From NCBI RefSeq assembly GCF_047160095.1, contig NZ_AP038785.1, positions 434,001 to 498,000 on the forward strand: a stretch of 64,000 nucleotides of DNA, in the 5' to 3' direction. Of this stretch, positions 36,310 to 44,875 are shown piece by piece. Origin of the DNA: Rodentibacter abscessus (lineage in GTDB: Bacteria; Pseudomonadota; Gammaproteobacteria; Enterobacterales; Pasteurellaceae). The notes under the pieces were generated by a model, which saw only the letters and a program-made list of their open reading frames with translations, was not told where the DNA came from and searched no databases. Numbering within the stretch: the first letter of the stretch is position 1; each line of letters begins with the position of its first letter. The translations under genes and the position numbers were made by a program.

Positions 36310-37269
36310 TTATTCTCCTAAACGCGCAAAATTGATTGTCAGTGGAAATACGACCGTATAGCCTTGATGTACCGCATTAGGTTGGCTAGGTGAAACATTC
36401 GCCAAACCATTACCGATAAATTGTTTTGCTTCAAATTGTTTCGGTGTAAATATCGCGCCTATTTTGCTTAAAATAATCGGCTTTTTAAAGGGAGTTGAAC
36501 TTAATGCTTTAAATGAGCCATGTCGCCCAAATCTTGTGGTGAGCTGATAAAAACAGCGTTCTTTATCTAAATTATTTTGCTGTGGAGCAGCATTGCCAAG
36601 AGCTAAGTAGACATTATGATTTGGCTCAAAACTCAATGAAATCGCTTCACTTTTTTCTAAGCTAAAACGTCCTAACCCAATACTCGCATCTCGCCCAAAT
36701 CCCAATTTCCCGATATTACTTAACACCTCTTTTAATTCTTCATAGGAGAAACGGTTTTCATCGATTACACAATAAATATCTAGCAAGGTTTCAGGCTGAT
36801 ACCAAATTTGTGGCATTGTGTAGGGAGCAAATACCCTTTCATCGGTCGTATGAGTTTGGCGATTTAAGGTATTATGTGGCTGCTCGTGAGTTTCTCTTTT
36901 AAAGGTGTTTTGCTCAGAAACCAAAATATCTTTCTCTGCTTTTGCAAATTGTTGCCATTTTTCAACTGTTTGAGTCTTCACGTTTTCCAATGTGATCCAC
37001 TGTTTTTTCTTTAGTTTTTTGCGATCTTGCTCTTTTCCCTTTTGCCAAAAGCAAGACGGGAGTGTTGGCAAAGGCAAATAGCCACTTGGCATTGCATCAG
37101 AAAGTACTAGAAAAGGTTTCTGCTCCGTATAGCCTTTCAATAATTGCGTTAATTTTTCTTCGCCAAATTGATGCCGAATTTCCCAACAAAGTTGCCCAAA
37201 TAACGTATCACCAACTAATGGCGTACCAAACGCACTTTCAATTTTAATTGTTAAACGATAGGTTTTCAT
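36310..37269 (-). CDS. csm4: Type III-A RAMP protein Csm4
   Basis: 319 residues. Csm4 holds the 5' tag of the crRNA and contacts Cas10. The start YRLTIKIESAFGTPLVGDTLFGQLCWEI is the Csm4 RAMP signature, and the glycine-rich IGKLGFGRDASIGLGRFSLE near residues 185-204 is the second. It lies between csm3 and csm5 in the standard order. Confidence 0.9.
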   Translation of the reverse strand: MKTYRLTIKIESAFGTPLVGDTLFGQLCWEIRHQFGEEKLTQLLKGYTEQKPFLVLSDAMPSGYLPLPTLPSCFWQKGKEQDRKKLKKKQWITLENVKTQTVEKWQQFAKAEKDILVSEQNTFKRETHEQPHNTLNRQTHTTDERVFAPYTMPQIWYQPETLLDIYCVIDENRFSYEELKEVLSNIGKLGFGRDASIGLGRFSLEKSEAISLSFEPNHNVYLALGNAAPQQNNLDKERCFYQLTTRFGRHGSFKALSSTPFKKPIILSKIGAIFTPKQFEAKQFIGNGLANVSPSQPNAVHQGYTVVFPLTINFARLGE

Positions 37270-37278
37270 CGTTTCCCC

Positions 37279-37977
37279 TTACTTGAATGGTTCAATCTCT
37301 TTCAATTCTCTTTTTACATCGCCCACCATAAGCTCAACAAACTCGACCTTACCGTAACCACGAGATCCCGAACCACCTAAACTATCAAGTTCCAGTAAAC
37401 GTAATCCTTTTAACAACAGTTCTACCAGCTCTTGGCTGTCATTCTCAAATTGACGCATAGTCAATTTAAAATCAAATTTTGCTCCCGCTGGCACACGCTC
37501 TGTTTGGCGAGGGTTACCTGCAGTTGCAGTAATACGATCAATGGTATTTTCAGATTTTGCTTCTGTGAGTGAAAAATTATCATCACGCAAATTTTTCTCC
37601 CATTCCGCATTTAAAGGACAATCCCAAAAGGCAAGGCGAGAAATACCGATTTTTTCTAGCCCTTCTTCATCATTTTTCGTATCCGCACTCACACCAAATA
37701 ATTTAAGGATATTTTCGACCGCACTTTTATCTTTTGCTTCCTTGATATCTTTAATACTTAAGGGATCTTTTTTCACTTCCCCAGAACGCCATTCTAGCAG
37801 TGTCCGAATTTTTCCTTTAAGGCTTGAACCAGGAATATAAGGTGATTGGGTAATCGGATGTTTAATAACGGCATTATCAATACCGCCAATATGCATTTCC
37901 GTATCACCCGCCCCGATATGTAATCCTGTTTTTAAAACTAAGCTAGCCTTAATTTCGATAATATTTTGTAGTTTCAT
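37279..37977 (-). CDS. csm3: Type III-A backbone RNase Csm3
   Basis: 232 residues. Csm3 forms the helical backbone of the complex and cuts target RNA at 6-base intervals. The catalytic loop GGIDNAVIKHP has the aspartate at D34, followed by SPYIPGSSLKGKIRTLLEW; the second RAMP motif LLELDSLGGSGSRGYGKVEF lies near the C-terminus. With D34 present, target RNA cutting is expected. An uptake signal is found at about 37719. Confidence 0.94.
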   Translation of the reverse strand: MKLQNIIEIKASLVLKTGLHIGAGDTEMHIGGIDNAVIKHPITQSPYIPGSSLKGKIRTLLEWRSGEVKKDPLSIKDIKEAKDKSAVENILKLFGVSADTKNDEEGLEKIGISRLAFWDCPLNAEWEKNLRDDNFSLTEAKSENTIDRITATAGNPRQTERVPAGAKFDFKLTMRQFENDSQELVELLLKGLRLLELDSLGGSGSRGYGKVEFVELMVGDVKRELKEIEPFK

Positions 37978-37979
37978 TT

Positions 37980-38414
37980 TTAATACTCCTTACTTTTTGA
38001 TTCTTCTAATTTGCAATAACCAATAACGGCTTCCATAAATAATTTTGCTTCATTTAATGTTTCTGCCGATTGAATGTTGTTAATACAAGTATTAAATACT
38101 TCACTAAAATGTTTATTAATATGTTTCCGTCCTTCAGCATAAGCTACTTTAGCTTTAAGCATTTTAATAAAAGGTTCAAGTTGCTTATATTCATTTTCTC
38201 TTTCTTTTCGCTTTAATTGCACTTTGTCATTCCATAAGCAAAGTTCATCATAAAACTTACGAAGTTGTGTACTTTTATTTACCTCTTTATTTAATCTACC
38301 TGTTTTAATATCTGTTTTTATATAGATTGCTGCTTGTTCGGCAATATCAGAAAAAATAGTGGGTGATTTTTCTGTTCCAAATTTAATTTGACGAATATCC
38401 ATCATATTCTCCAT
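37980..38414 (-). CDS. csm2: Type III-A small subunit Csm2
   Basis: 144 residues, mostly helical. NKSTQLRKFYDELCLW near residues 46-61 is the most recognisable Csm2 stretch. It forms the inner filament beside Csm3. The gene overlaps the cas10 stop by one base and precedes csm3 by two bases. Confidence 0.88.
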   Translation of the reverse strand: MENMMDIRQIKFGTEKSPTIFSDIAEQAAIYIKTDIKTGRLNKEVNKSTQLRKFYDELCLWNDKVQLKRKERENEYKQLEPFIKMLKAKVAYAEGRKHINKHFSEVFNTCINNIQSAETLNEAKLFMEAVIGYCKLEESKSKEY

Positions 38415-40999
38415 TAGCGTTTTTGATAGAAATAATTAAACAACGGAATTGCAAAATTTGCTTGATACTTTTCAATTCCTTGACCAAAAGCTGTTGAGAT
38501 TTCCTTAAGAGCGAAATCTCTTTGCTCTTTTTTCAATTTATCCACAACATAGCGAGCGGTTTTATAATAAAAACGGCTACGCCACATTGTTGCTTCAATA
38601 TTTTTCGTATCGCTTGCTTGCTGGCTAAAATAAATTAACGCATAAAGATAAGCGGTCGAAATTGAATAATCCTTTGCAAGTCGCTCAATTTCATCACCTA
38701 ATTTCTCTACTAACGGTTGCCATTGATTCCAACTAATCGTTTTTTGATAAAGCGTAACCGCATTTTTGCCTTGATGGTCTTTTGCTTTTTCTAAAGCTTT
38801 TTCTGCCATTTCGCCTAGCTGTGGCACAGGTGATCCCACTTTCGTCATCCCCATTCCTGCCGAAAAATGAATATCAGGATTAAATGCCACATATTCTGCA
38901 AATTTTTGTTGCATTGCATAGGCTAATGCTTGTGTTTTCTTCCAAGAACCGATTAAGAAAAAGTCATCACCACCTGCAAAAACCGTATACATATCCGGAT
39001 TGTATTTTTGACAATAAGCAGGTAACCATAAACTAAAAAATTGGTTCATTTGGCGTGAAAGACTCGCCATTTTGGCAAAACTGGATTTTTCTAACCCTTT
39101 TTGAAAAATTAAGCCAAGATTGTCCACATCCCCTTTTAAAGTCATTAAGGCTCGTTGCCCGATAAATTTCTCTTTATTATCCGTTAAATGACGATCTTCA
39201 CAAGCAATAAAATCAAAGGTTTTAATCTTACCAATTTCAACACTTTCTTCTGTATTTTTATATTTATCTAAATAGGCTTGATCAGCATCTGCTTGACTAA
39301 ACAAAGGCACATAGGCATTGATATAACGCCGTGCGTAACCTTGCCAAATAGGTTTATCTATTTCAGGTAATTCAAAATCCCAAAAGCGGTAAATTTTATC
39401 AACTAATTGACCAAATTTCCCTGTATCTTCTTGAGTATTGGTAAACACTACGGAATAGCCAAAAATATTCATTGCTAAACGATGTGTTTGGCGATCTCGG
39501 TAAATTTCACTATCAGGATCACAAATAATTAAGCGGTCATTTTTTGCTAATAATTTACCAATTTCTATTTGGTCTTTTGATATTATAGAAAGCCCTGAAT
39601 TTTCTACCTTTTCATCATATTCCGAACAAGCAGGAAACTGACTATTTAAACGGCAAACACCATAAGGATAACTGACTTCTTGTACACTTTGTGTTTGTTC
39701 AATTAAATCTAACCGCTGTAATTTAATTTTTTCTAATTGACGAAATAAATTGGTTTGCAATTGGCTAAATTGATTTTCCATAAAATCATTCGCACAGGCT
39801 TCTGTCGTTGCAATACCTACGCCAATTAAACCAAAAGTATTTTCAATTGCCCACTGATTTAATTCTTGTTGCACCTTAGCAATCGCTGATTTTATTGTTG
39901 GCGTATTCGGAGCAACAATTAAAAATTTACCTGCTGCATTCATTATCTGGCTTATACTTGGTAACTCACAAGCTTGCAATAATTTAAGTGCCGCTAATTC
40001 CGTAAACAATGACACTTGGAACGAACGCCCTCTTAATAATTTTGCGGCATTCTTATTCGTTGCACTACCGCCCGAGAAAATAAAATCTTGAATACCGAAA
40101 AAATCGCCTTGAATCAGTAAAAAACTTTTTTCACCCCAGCTTTTTTGGTGATTTGTAAAATAGTCTGCCTGAACCTTGTCTTTATTCTCTTCTGTCCAAC
40201 GCCAAAGTGCGGTCGCTAATGCTGCTGTTGTTTTACTGTGATCATAAAGAGAAACTTCTGCTTTGACTCCAAATGCAGTAGCCGATGGAACACAGGCGGT
40301 AAAACATTGGTAGGCAGTATCAAAATGGTCAAGCCATAAATCCCAATTTTGTTGATGTGATTTCGGAATCGTTTTCAAACCTTCTAAAAATGCGTTCCAT
40401 AATTGGCTATATTCCTGTTGAGCTTTTTCATTATTATTTGGCTCAATTTCTACTTTCTTTTTCGGAAAAATACTCTCTGTACTTAATGACGAAAGTGGAT
40501 AGGCATAATCATATTTCTCCGCTTTCTTTTGATTAAGCTGAATATTTTCAAACAGGCTCAACAAACGACTTTGATAAAAGTTTTTATCCTCCGCCCGATT
40601 ATATTCTTCAAATTTTTCTCGTTCAAAACCTGAAGCAATGCGATCCGCTGTTGCAATAATCCATTGTAATAATGTATCGGGTTTGTGATGAGAGGCTGCT
40701 GCGTTGATCAGCGAATCCGTGATATCCGTACTTTCCTGCTGACGGGCAATAAACGGATAAGTATGTTGACTAATAAAATTAGGGGCATAAGGCTCAATCT
40801 GGTCAAGTGCAATGCCAGTATAAGCTGCGTGAACGTGAGAATGGTATTTCTTTTCCTGATTATAAGGGCAATAAAGGGTTTTATGGGCATCTAGAGTTTC
40901 CATTGGGACGGGTAACTTCGCTCGCTGAGCAAGTTTGCCAATATCGTGTATTAGTGCTGCAAATGCCATTCGGCAGGAAGAAGATAAGAGATGACTCAT
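38414..40999 (-). CDS. cas10: Cas10/Csm1, type III-A effector with HD nuclease and cyclase
   Basis: 861 residues. The N-terminal HD domain is intact (LIHDIGKLAQ, H18-D19), giving the single-strand DNase. Two Palm domains follow; the second carries the cyclase motif GGDD at residues 676-679 (AGGDDFFLIG), so cyclic oligoadenylate synthesis is expected on target RNA binding. This fits the downstream cOA-responsive genes card1 and the csm6-like gene. It is the first gene of the cas10-csm2-3-4-5-cas6 operon; AAGGAA precedes the ATG. An uptake signal lies near 40206. Confidence 0.96.
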   Translation of the reverse strand: MSHLLSSSCRMAFAALIHDIGKLAQRAKLPVPMETLDAHKTLYCPYNQEKKYHSHVHAAYTGIALDQIEPYAPNFISQHTYPFIARQQESTDITDSLINAAASHHKPDTLLQWIIATADRIASGFEREKFEEYNRAEDKNFYQSRLLSLFENIQLNQKKAEKYDYAYPLSSLSTESIFPKKKVEIEPNNNEKAQQEYSQLWNAFLEGLKTIPKSHQQNWDLWLDHFDTAYQCFTACVPSATAFGVKAEVSLYDHSKTTAALATALWRWTEENKDKVQADYFTNHQKSWGEKSFLLIQGDFFGIQDFIFSGGSATNKNAAKLLRGRSFQVSLFTELAALKLLQACELPSISQIMNAAGKFLIVAPNTPTIKSAIAKVQQELNQWAIENTFGLIGVGIATTEACANDFMENQFSQLQTNLFRQLEKIKLQRLDLIEQTQSVQEVSYPYGVCRLNSQFPACSEYDEKVENSGLSIISKDQIEIGKLLAKNDRLIICDPDSEIYRDRQTHRLAMNIFGYSVVFTNTQEDTGKFGQLVDKIYRFWDFELPEIDKPIWQGYARRYINAYVPLFSQADADQAYLDKYKNTEESVEIGKIKTFDFIACEDRHLTDNKEKFIGQRALMTLKGDVDNLGLIFQKGLEKSSFAKMASLSRQMNQFFSLWLPAYCQKYNPDMYTVFAGGDDFFLIGSWKKTQALAYAMQQKFAEYVAFNPDIHFSAGMGMTKVGSPVPQLGEMAEKALEKAKDHQGKNAVTLYQKTISWNQWQPLVEKLGDEIERLAKDYSISTAYLYALIYFSQQASDTKNIEATMWRSRFYYKTARYVVDKLKKEQRDFALKEISTAFGQGIEKYQANFAIPLFNYFYQKR

Positions 41000-41032
41000 A
41001 ATTTTTCCTTAATTAGTTCAAATAATGTCTGA

Positions 41033-41080
41033 AGTATAAAAGATTTTTCAATAACGTTGAAGAAATACAAGTTTGTATTT
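41033..41080 (-). promoter_or_regulatory. Promoter of the cas10-csm operon with palindromic operator
   Basis: Read on the minus strand, AAATACAAACTTGTATTT (41080-41063) is a palindrome with 8-bp arms. The core TACAAACTTGTA is followed after 27 bases by TATACT (41038-41033), a good -10. No -35 is clear, as at activator-dependent promoters. The same layout is found at four other promoters of the island. Confidence 0.65.
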
Positions 41081-41097
41081 TTATTGTAGAAAATGAT

Positions 41098-42762
41098 TTA
41101 TTTGTCCCTTTAGAACAGGGCAATGTCTTTCGACCCAACACGCAAAAGCATTGTTAAGTTTTACGGAGTCTCAATCCCTTTAGAACAGGGCAATGTCTTT
41201 CGACAATGCAGTGCGAGAAACCCAATTACTCAGCAATATCTCAATCCCTTTAGAACAGGGCAATGTCTTTCGACTACAGAGGCAATCAATAAACATAGAA
41301 CTCGCTGGAATCTCAATCCCTTTAGAACAGGGCAATGTCTTTCGACTTTTTACAAATCGCAATTATAGATTTTAACAATGATCTCAATCCCTTTAGAACA
41401 GGGCAATGTCTTTCGACAGATTTATCAAATTAATCCGAGGAAAACTCTTAATCTCAATCCCTTTAGAACAGGGCAATGTCTTTCGACAGATTTATCAAAT
41501 TAATCCGAGGAAAACTCTTAATCTCAATCCCTTTAGAACAGGGCAATGTCTTTCGACAGTGGTTGAACAACACAAAGAGAAAGAACGTAGAAATCTCAAT
41601 CCCTTTAGAACAGGGCAATGTCTTTCGACTTTAATCAATCAGAATATAACAAAGAAACTATATCTCAATCCCTTTAGAACAGGGCAATGTCTTTCGACTT
41701 TAATCAATCAGAATATAACAAAGAAACTATATCTCAATCCCTTTAGAACAGGGCAATGTCTTTCGACTTTAATCAATCAGAATATAACAAAGAAACTATA
41801 TCTCAATCCCTTTAGAACAGGGCAATGTCTTTCGACGTTCAAAGTGTCTTTAGCTAAATCATTCCATTCTATCTCAATCCCTTTAGAACAGGGCAATGTC
41901 TTTCGACAGCATTTGGTACTATCACATTAACAGCAGATACTAATCTCAATCCCTTTAGAACAGGGCAATGTCTTTCGACGCAGTAAGTGGTCTAACAAGC
42001 TGGGGTACTAAATCTCAATCCCTTTAGAACAGGGCAATGTCTTTCGACGCATTGAATTAGATAAGGAGATTGAGCTATACCATCTCAATCCCTTTAGAAC
42101 AGGGCAATGTCTTTCGACTTTGAAGGAATGAAATTCCTTAACAAATTGACATCTCAATCCCTTTAGAACAGGGCAATGTCTTTCGACTAAATTATTCATC
42201 AACCAATAAAGAGGAAAATCTTATATCTCAATCCCTTTAGAACAGGGCAATGTCTTTCGACGGAAGAATACCTCTTAGAGCTTGACAAAAGAAGTAATCT
42301 CAATCCCTTTAGAACAGGGCAATGTCTTTCGACTACAAAATTGAGTTGTAAACTAAAACTTTACAAATCTCAATCCCTTTAGAACAGGGCAATGTCTTTC
42401 GACAAATCCAAGCTAAAAACTTAATGTCTGTTAAGGAAATCTCAATCCCTTTAGAACAGGGCAATGTCTTTCGACTTCGACTACTAGCGGTATCGCTAGT
42501 ACTATTGACATCTCAATCCCTTTAGAACAGGGCAATGTCTTTCGACGAACAAGAAAAGTTCTTCGAACAAGAAACGAATGAATCTCAATCCCTTTAGAAC
42601 AGGGCAATGTCTTTCGACTTTGGTGTTATCACTTCATCAGCGGATGCTGTTAGCATCTCAATCCCTTTAGAACAGGGCAATGTCTTTCGACCAAGTAAAA
42701 TGCAAGGATTAGCCGAAAAGGAAAAATCTCAATCCCTTTAGAACAGGGCAATGTCTTTCGAC
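41098..42762 (-). CRISPR. CRISPR array, 24 repeats and 23 spacers, transcribed leftwards
   Basis: A 37-base repeat occurs 24 times with spacers of 32-37 bases. On the minus strand the repeat begins GTCGAAAGACATTGCCC and ends AAAGGGATTGAGAT; CCCT and AGGG form a stem whose base is followed by exactly eight bases, ATTGAGAT, the expected Cas6-made tag. This places the crRNA on the minus strand, the same direction as the cas genes. The leftmost repeat (41098-41134) is degenerate at its tag end, as trailer repeats usually are. Two spacers are duplicated: one twice (41418, 41488) and one three times (41630, 41699, 41768), leaving 20 distinct spacers. Confidence 0.98.
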
Positions 42763-42974
42763 CGCGGTAGTGATAAAAATGCTTTAATATCAAGCGCTTG
42801 TAAGGTGGCTTTCCAACTTTTTAGAGAAGTTAAAGAGTTAAGGTTTAATTTGTACATTTTTAAATCAATTTAATTATTTCCGCCATAAAAAGACATTGTG
42901 TATTGTACTCAAATTTAACCGCTTGTAAAAGCCAATATCTCACAAGCGATTACATCTATACTCTTTTTGGCAAA
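42763..42974 (-). promoter_or_regulatory. Probable CRISPR leader
   Basis: About 210 AT-rich bases between cas2 and the first repeat, on the side opposite the degenerate repeat. It holds an inverted pair CGCTTGT/ACAAGCG (42921-42926 and about 42943) and one exact Actinobacillus-type uptake signal ACCGCTTGT at 42918-42926. No TRCAARYTTGYA operator was seen here, only TGTACAAATT near 42850. Confidence 0.6.
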
Positions 42975-43256
42975 TCAATAAATCCCCATTGGCATTCCTG
43001 TCAGAAAAATCCCCTCGGGCAAAAAAGATTTTCCTAGTCGCCATTGTTTGCCGTTTGGTGGGAGCTGATATAGGCGGAAGTCATCTTCTTTTTTATTGAT
43101 AAGATTCAGGATTTCTTCAACACAGCTTTCTAGCATTTTTTCACTGCCTTCAAATAAAAAGACACTGTATTGAATAGGTGTCGCATAATGTAACATTACT
43201 TTATACACTTTTGCGAGTCGTTTAGGATTGGCAATATCATAACCGATGAGATACAT
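42975..43256 (-). CDS. cas2: CRISPR adaptation protein Cas2 (first of two)
   Basis: 93 residues. The ferredoxin-like start MYLIGYDIANPKRLAKVYKVM carries the conserved aspartate of Cas2, and YSVFLFEGSEKML forms the next strand. The sequence differs clearly from the second Cas2 of the locus (44335-44616). GGAGGAA precedes the start. It follows cas1 by 8 bases and lies next to the leader. Confidence 0.93.
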   Translation of the reverse strand: MYLIGYDIANPKRLAKVYKVMLHYATPIQYSVFLFEGSEKMLESCVEEILNLINKKEDDFRLYQLPPNGKQWRLGKSFLPEGIFLTGMPMGIY

Positions 43257-43264
43257 TCTTCCTC

Positions 43265-44323
43265 CTAAAAATGAAATTCAAGATTATCAAAAAGTGTATG
43301 TAGGTTAAAAAAATAGCGTTCTACAGCTGTTCCCCACGGATTCTTTGCCCCTATGTTAGTCATTATATCTCGCCGTTGTGGTGTGATCATTGCACTTTGT
43401 TTTAAAATAAAGCCAAGATCTTGACAATTTTGTGTCAATATTTTTCGCCAAATTTCGACTTGCTTCTCATATGCCATATAGAAATTCACTCGTCCGGTTT
43501 TACCCAGTAAACAAGCATCATTTGTGGTAGAAAAATGCTCTTCTCGTAAAATACGCTCACGAAAACAACCTAACAACCAGTTATCTACTAAGGGGCGGAG
43601 GGGTTCAATCAGATCACAGGCTAAGGATTCTCGGCCAAAATCTAAACTATGATAAAAACCGATATAGGGATCAAGTCCAGCTCCATAGCTGGCAAGCACG
43701 GCTTCGCTATGTAGTAAGGTGTAAGTAAGCGAAAGTACCGCATTAAAAGGGTCTTTAGGTGGACGGCGATTTCGCCCTTGAAAACGCAAACTATCAGGAA
43801 GATAAAGGCTAAGGGCAGTAAAATAAGCCGAAGCGGCTCGTCCTTCAATTCCTCTTAAGCAGGCTAAATGGGTTTGGTGATGAATTTTACCTATTAATTT
43901 GTCAATTTCTTCCGCTTTTGGTGCAAGCAATATTTTCTTGCCTAATCGTCTGTTTGTCGCTTGCCAAAGCCAATTTTTTTGTGTGACTAATTTAAATAGG
44001 ATAAGACGTTTTGCAAAGGTGAGACAAAATTGTTCATCTTGTGAAAGCTGATATTGAGCAACTCTTCTAGTTGCATCGTTGTGAGGCTGATTCATAAAAA
44101 GAGTTGGGGTATTTTTTCGACCGGATAAACAGATAACCCCGATGCCTCGTTCCCCTAGCTTTGCCAATAATGAGGCTTGCAAAGTAACATCGCCTTTAAT
44201 ATAAATTCGCTCAACAGGTGCAAGTGGAATCGTGCCTGTGCGTTCATCATTTTCATAACAAACTAGTGCTTCTCCATTGAGTTTAAGAGTTGAGCCTTTA
44301 CGGTCAATATATAAACTAGACAT
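43265..44323 (-). CDS. cas1: CRISPR integrase Cas1
   Basis: 352 residues. Cas1 inserts new spacers at the leader-side repeat. The metal ligands are present: glutamate in RGIEGRAASAYF (E160), histidine in GFYHSLDFGRESLACD (H225) and the acidic EPLRP stretch (around E240). I chose the ATG at 44323 because GGAGG lies five bases upstream of it; an ATG four codons earlier overlaps the end of the upstream cas2. No reverse-transcriptase domain is fused. Confidence 0.95.
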   Translation of the reverse strand: MSSLYIDRKGSTLKLNGEALVCYENDERTGTIPLAPVERIYIKGDVTLQASLLAKLGERGIGVICLSGRKNTPTLFMNQPHNDATRRVAQYQLSQDEQFCLTFAKRLILFKLVTQKNWLWQATNRRLGKKILLAPKAEEIDKLIGKIHHQTHLACLRGIEGRAASAYFTALSLYLPDSLRFQGRNRRPPKDPFNAVLSLTYTLLHSEAVLASYGAGLDPYIGFYHSLDFGRESLACDLIEPLRPLVDNWLLGCFRERILREEHFSTTNDACLLGKTGRVNFYMAYEKQVEIWRKILTQNCQDLGFILKQSAMITPQRRDIMTNIGAKNPWGTAVERYFFNLHTLFDNLEFHF

Positions 44324-44334
44324 ATTTGCCTCCA

Positions 44335-44616
44335 TTAAACAAACAAAAAAGGTTGGGTTGATTTGGTATAAGCCTTGCCATAAAACTGGCGTTCGTTATT
44401 TTCAAAGAGCTGAAAAAAGTAAATGCGATCATCACTAGGTTCAATACAAGCGGTCAGATTTTGCTTTAATGTTGCTAATTCGTGTTGCGTTACCCAACAT
44501 TCATATAAGGATTTCTGCCCGCCGATAGCATAAGATTCGATGATTTTATGCACTTTTTGTAGCCGTTTGCTATCACAAATATCATAGGCGATGAGGTAAT
44601 GAAAACGATTGGGCAT
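44335..44616 (-). CDS. cas2: Second Cas2 protein (cas2')
   Basis: 93 residues. FHYLIAYDICDSKRLQKVHKII holds the Cas2 aspartate, and GGQKSLYECWVTQHEL forms the next strand. It is only distantly similar to the other Cas2, so this is not a recent copy. It lies directly upstream of cas1, whose coding region begins 12 bases after its stop. An exact Actinobacillus-type uptake signal (ACAAGCGGT) lies at 44446-44454. Whether both Cas2 proteins join Cas1, or one has another role, is unknown. Confidence 0.9.
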   Translation of the reverse strand: MPNRFHYLIAYDICDSKRLQKVHKIIESYAIGGQKSLYECWVTQHELATLKQNLTACIEPSDDRIYFFQLFENNERQFYGKAYTKSTQPFLFV

Positions 44617-44628
44617 ATTTTTCTCCTG

Positions 44629-44808
44629 CTATTTAGCTATTCGATTAGAGCAACATTTTTGGCAAGGTCGAAAACCAGGAATTTCCATAAATTCTTCGCT
44701 TACATCTAACCCATTTTCTTTTAATGAAAAAAGGTAATAGTTAAGCAAACTATAAAATAGTGTATTAGATAAATAGTTAATGTAGAATGAGTTCCATTTA
44801 TTAAAATT
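44629..44808 (-). pseudogene. 5'-truncated relative of the 274-aa CRISPR accessory gene
   Basis: A 59-codon open frame without a start codon, ending 13 bases before cas2'. Its end reads LKENGLDVSEEFMEIPGFRPC followed by QKCC, which aligns with the C-terminus of the neighbouring 274-aa protein (FSQGIDITEKILHLSGFRRC, then RC). The frame begins inside a -10 box and just after the shared palindromic operator, so the promoter and the gene's last quarter have been joined by a deletion. It now serves as an untranslated leader of cas2'-cas1-cas2. Confidence 0.7.
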
Positions 44809-44850
44809 TTAAGATAAATAAATGAAATATATTAAATATACAAATTTGTA
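44806..44850 (-). promoter_or_regulatory. Promoter with palindromic operator before the truncated gene and cas2'-cas1-cas2
   Basis: TACAAATTTGTA (44850-44839 on the minus strand, a perfect palindrome) is followed after 27 bases by TAAAAT (44811-44806). It is the same arrangement as at the other island promoters. Confidence 0.6.
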
Positions 44851-44875
44851 AAATTAAAAAGATATAGTTTTTTTA

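Noticed and set aside
33868..40999. Type III-B (Cmr) assignment
   Set aside because: The subunit set Csm2-Csm3-Csm4-Csm5 with an HD- and GGDD-bearing Cas10 is III-A.
41123..42202. Long open frames across the CRISPR array (for example 41406-41930)
   Set aside because: They translate the repeat unit over and over (LNPFRTGQCLST and similar) and are artefacts of the array.
42476..42509. Spacer with an 8-bp internal hairpin (TACTAGCG/CGCTAGTA) as a terminator target
   Set aside because: It reads as an open coding frame and lacks a T run, so the palindrome may be chance.
41098..42762. Array transcribed from the plus strand
   Set aside because: On the plus strand 14 bases follow the stem, not the 8 of a Cas6 tag; the degenerate repeat is also at the left end, which fits a leader on the right.
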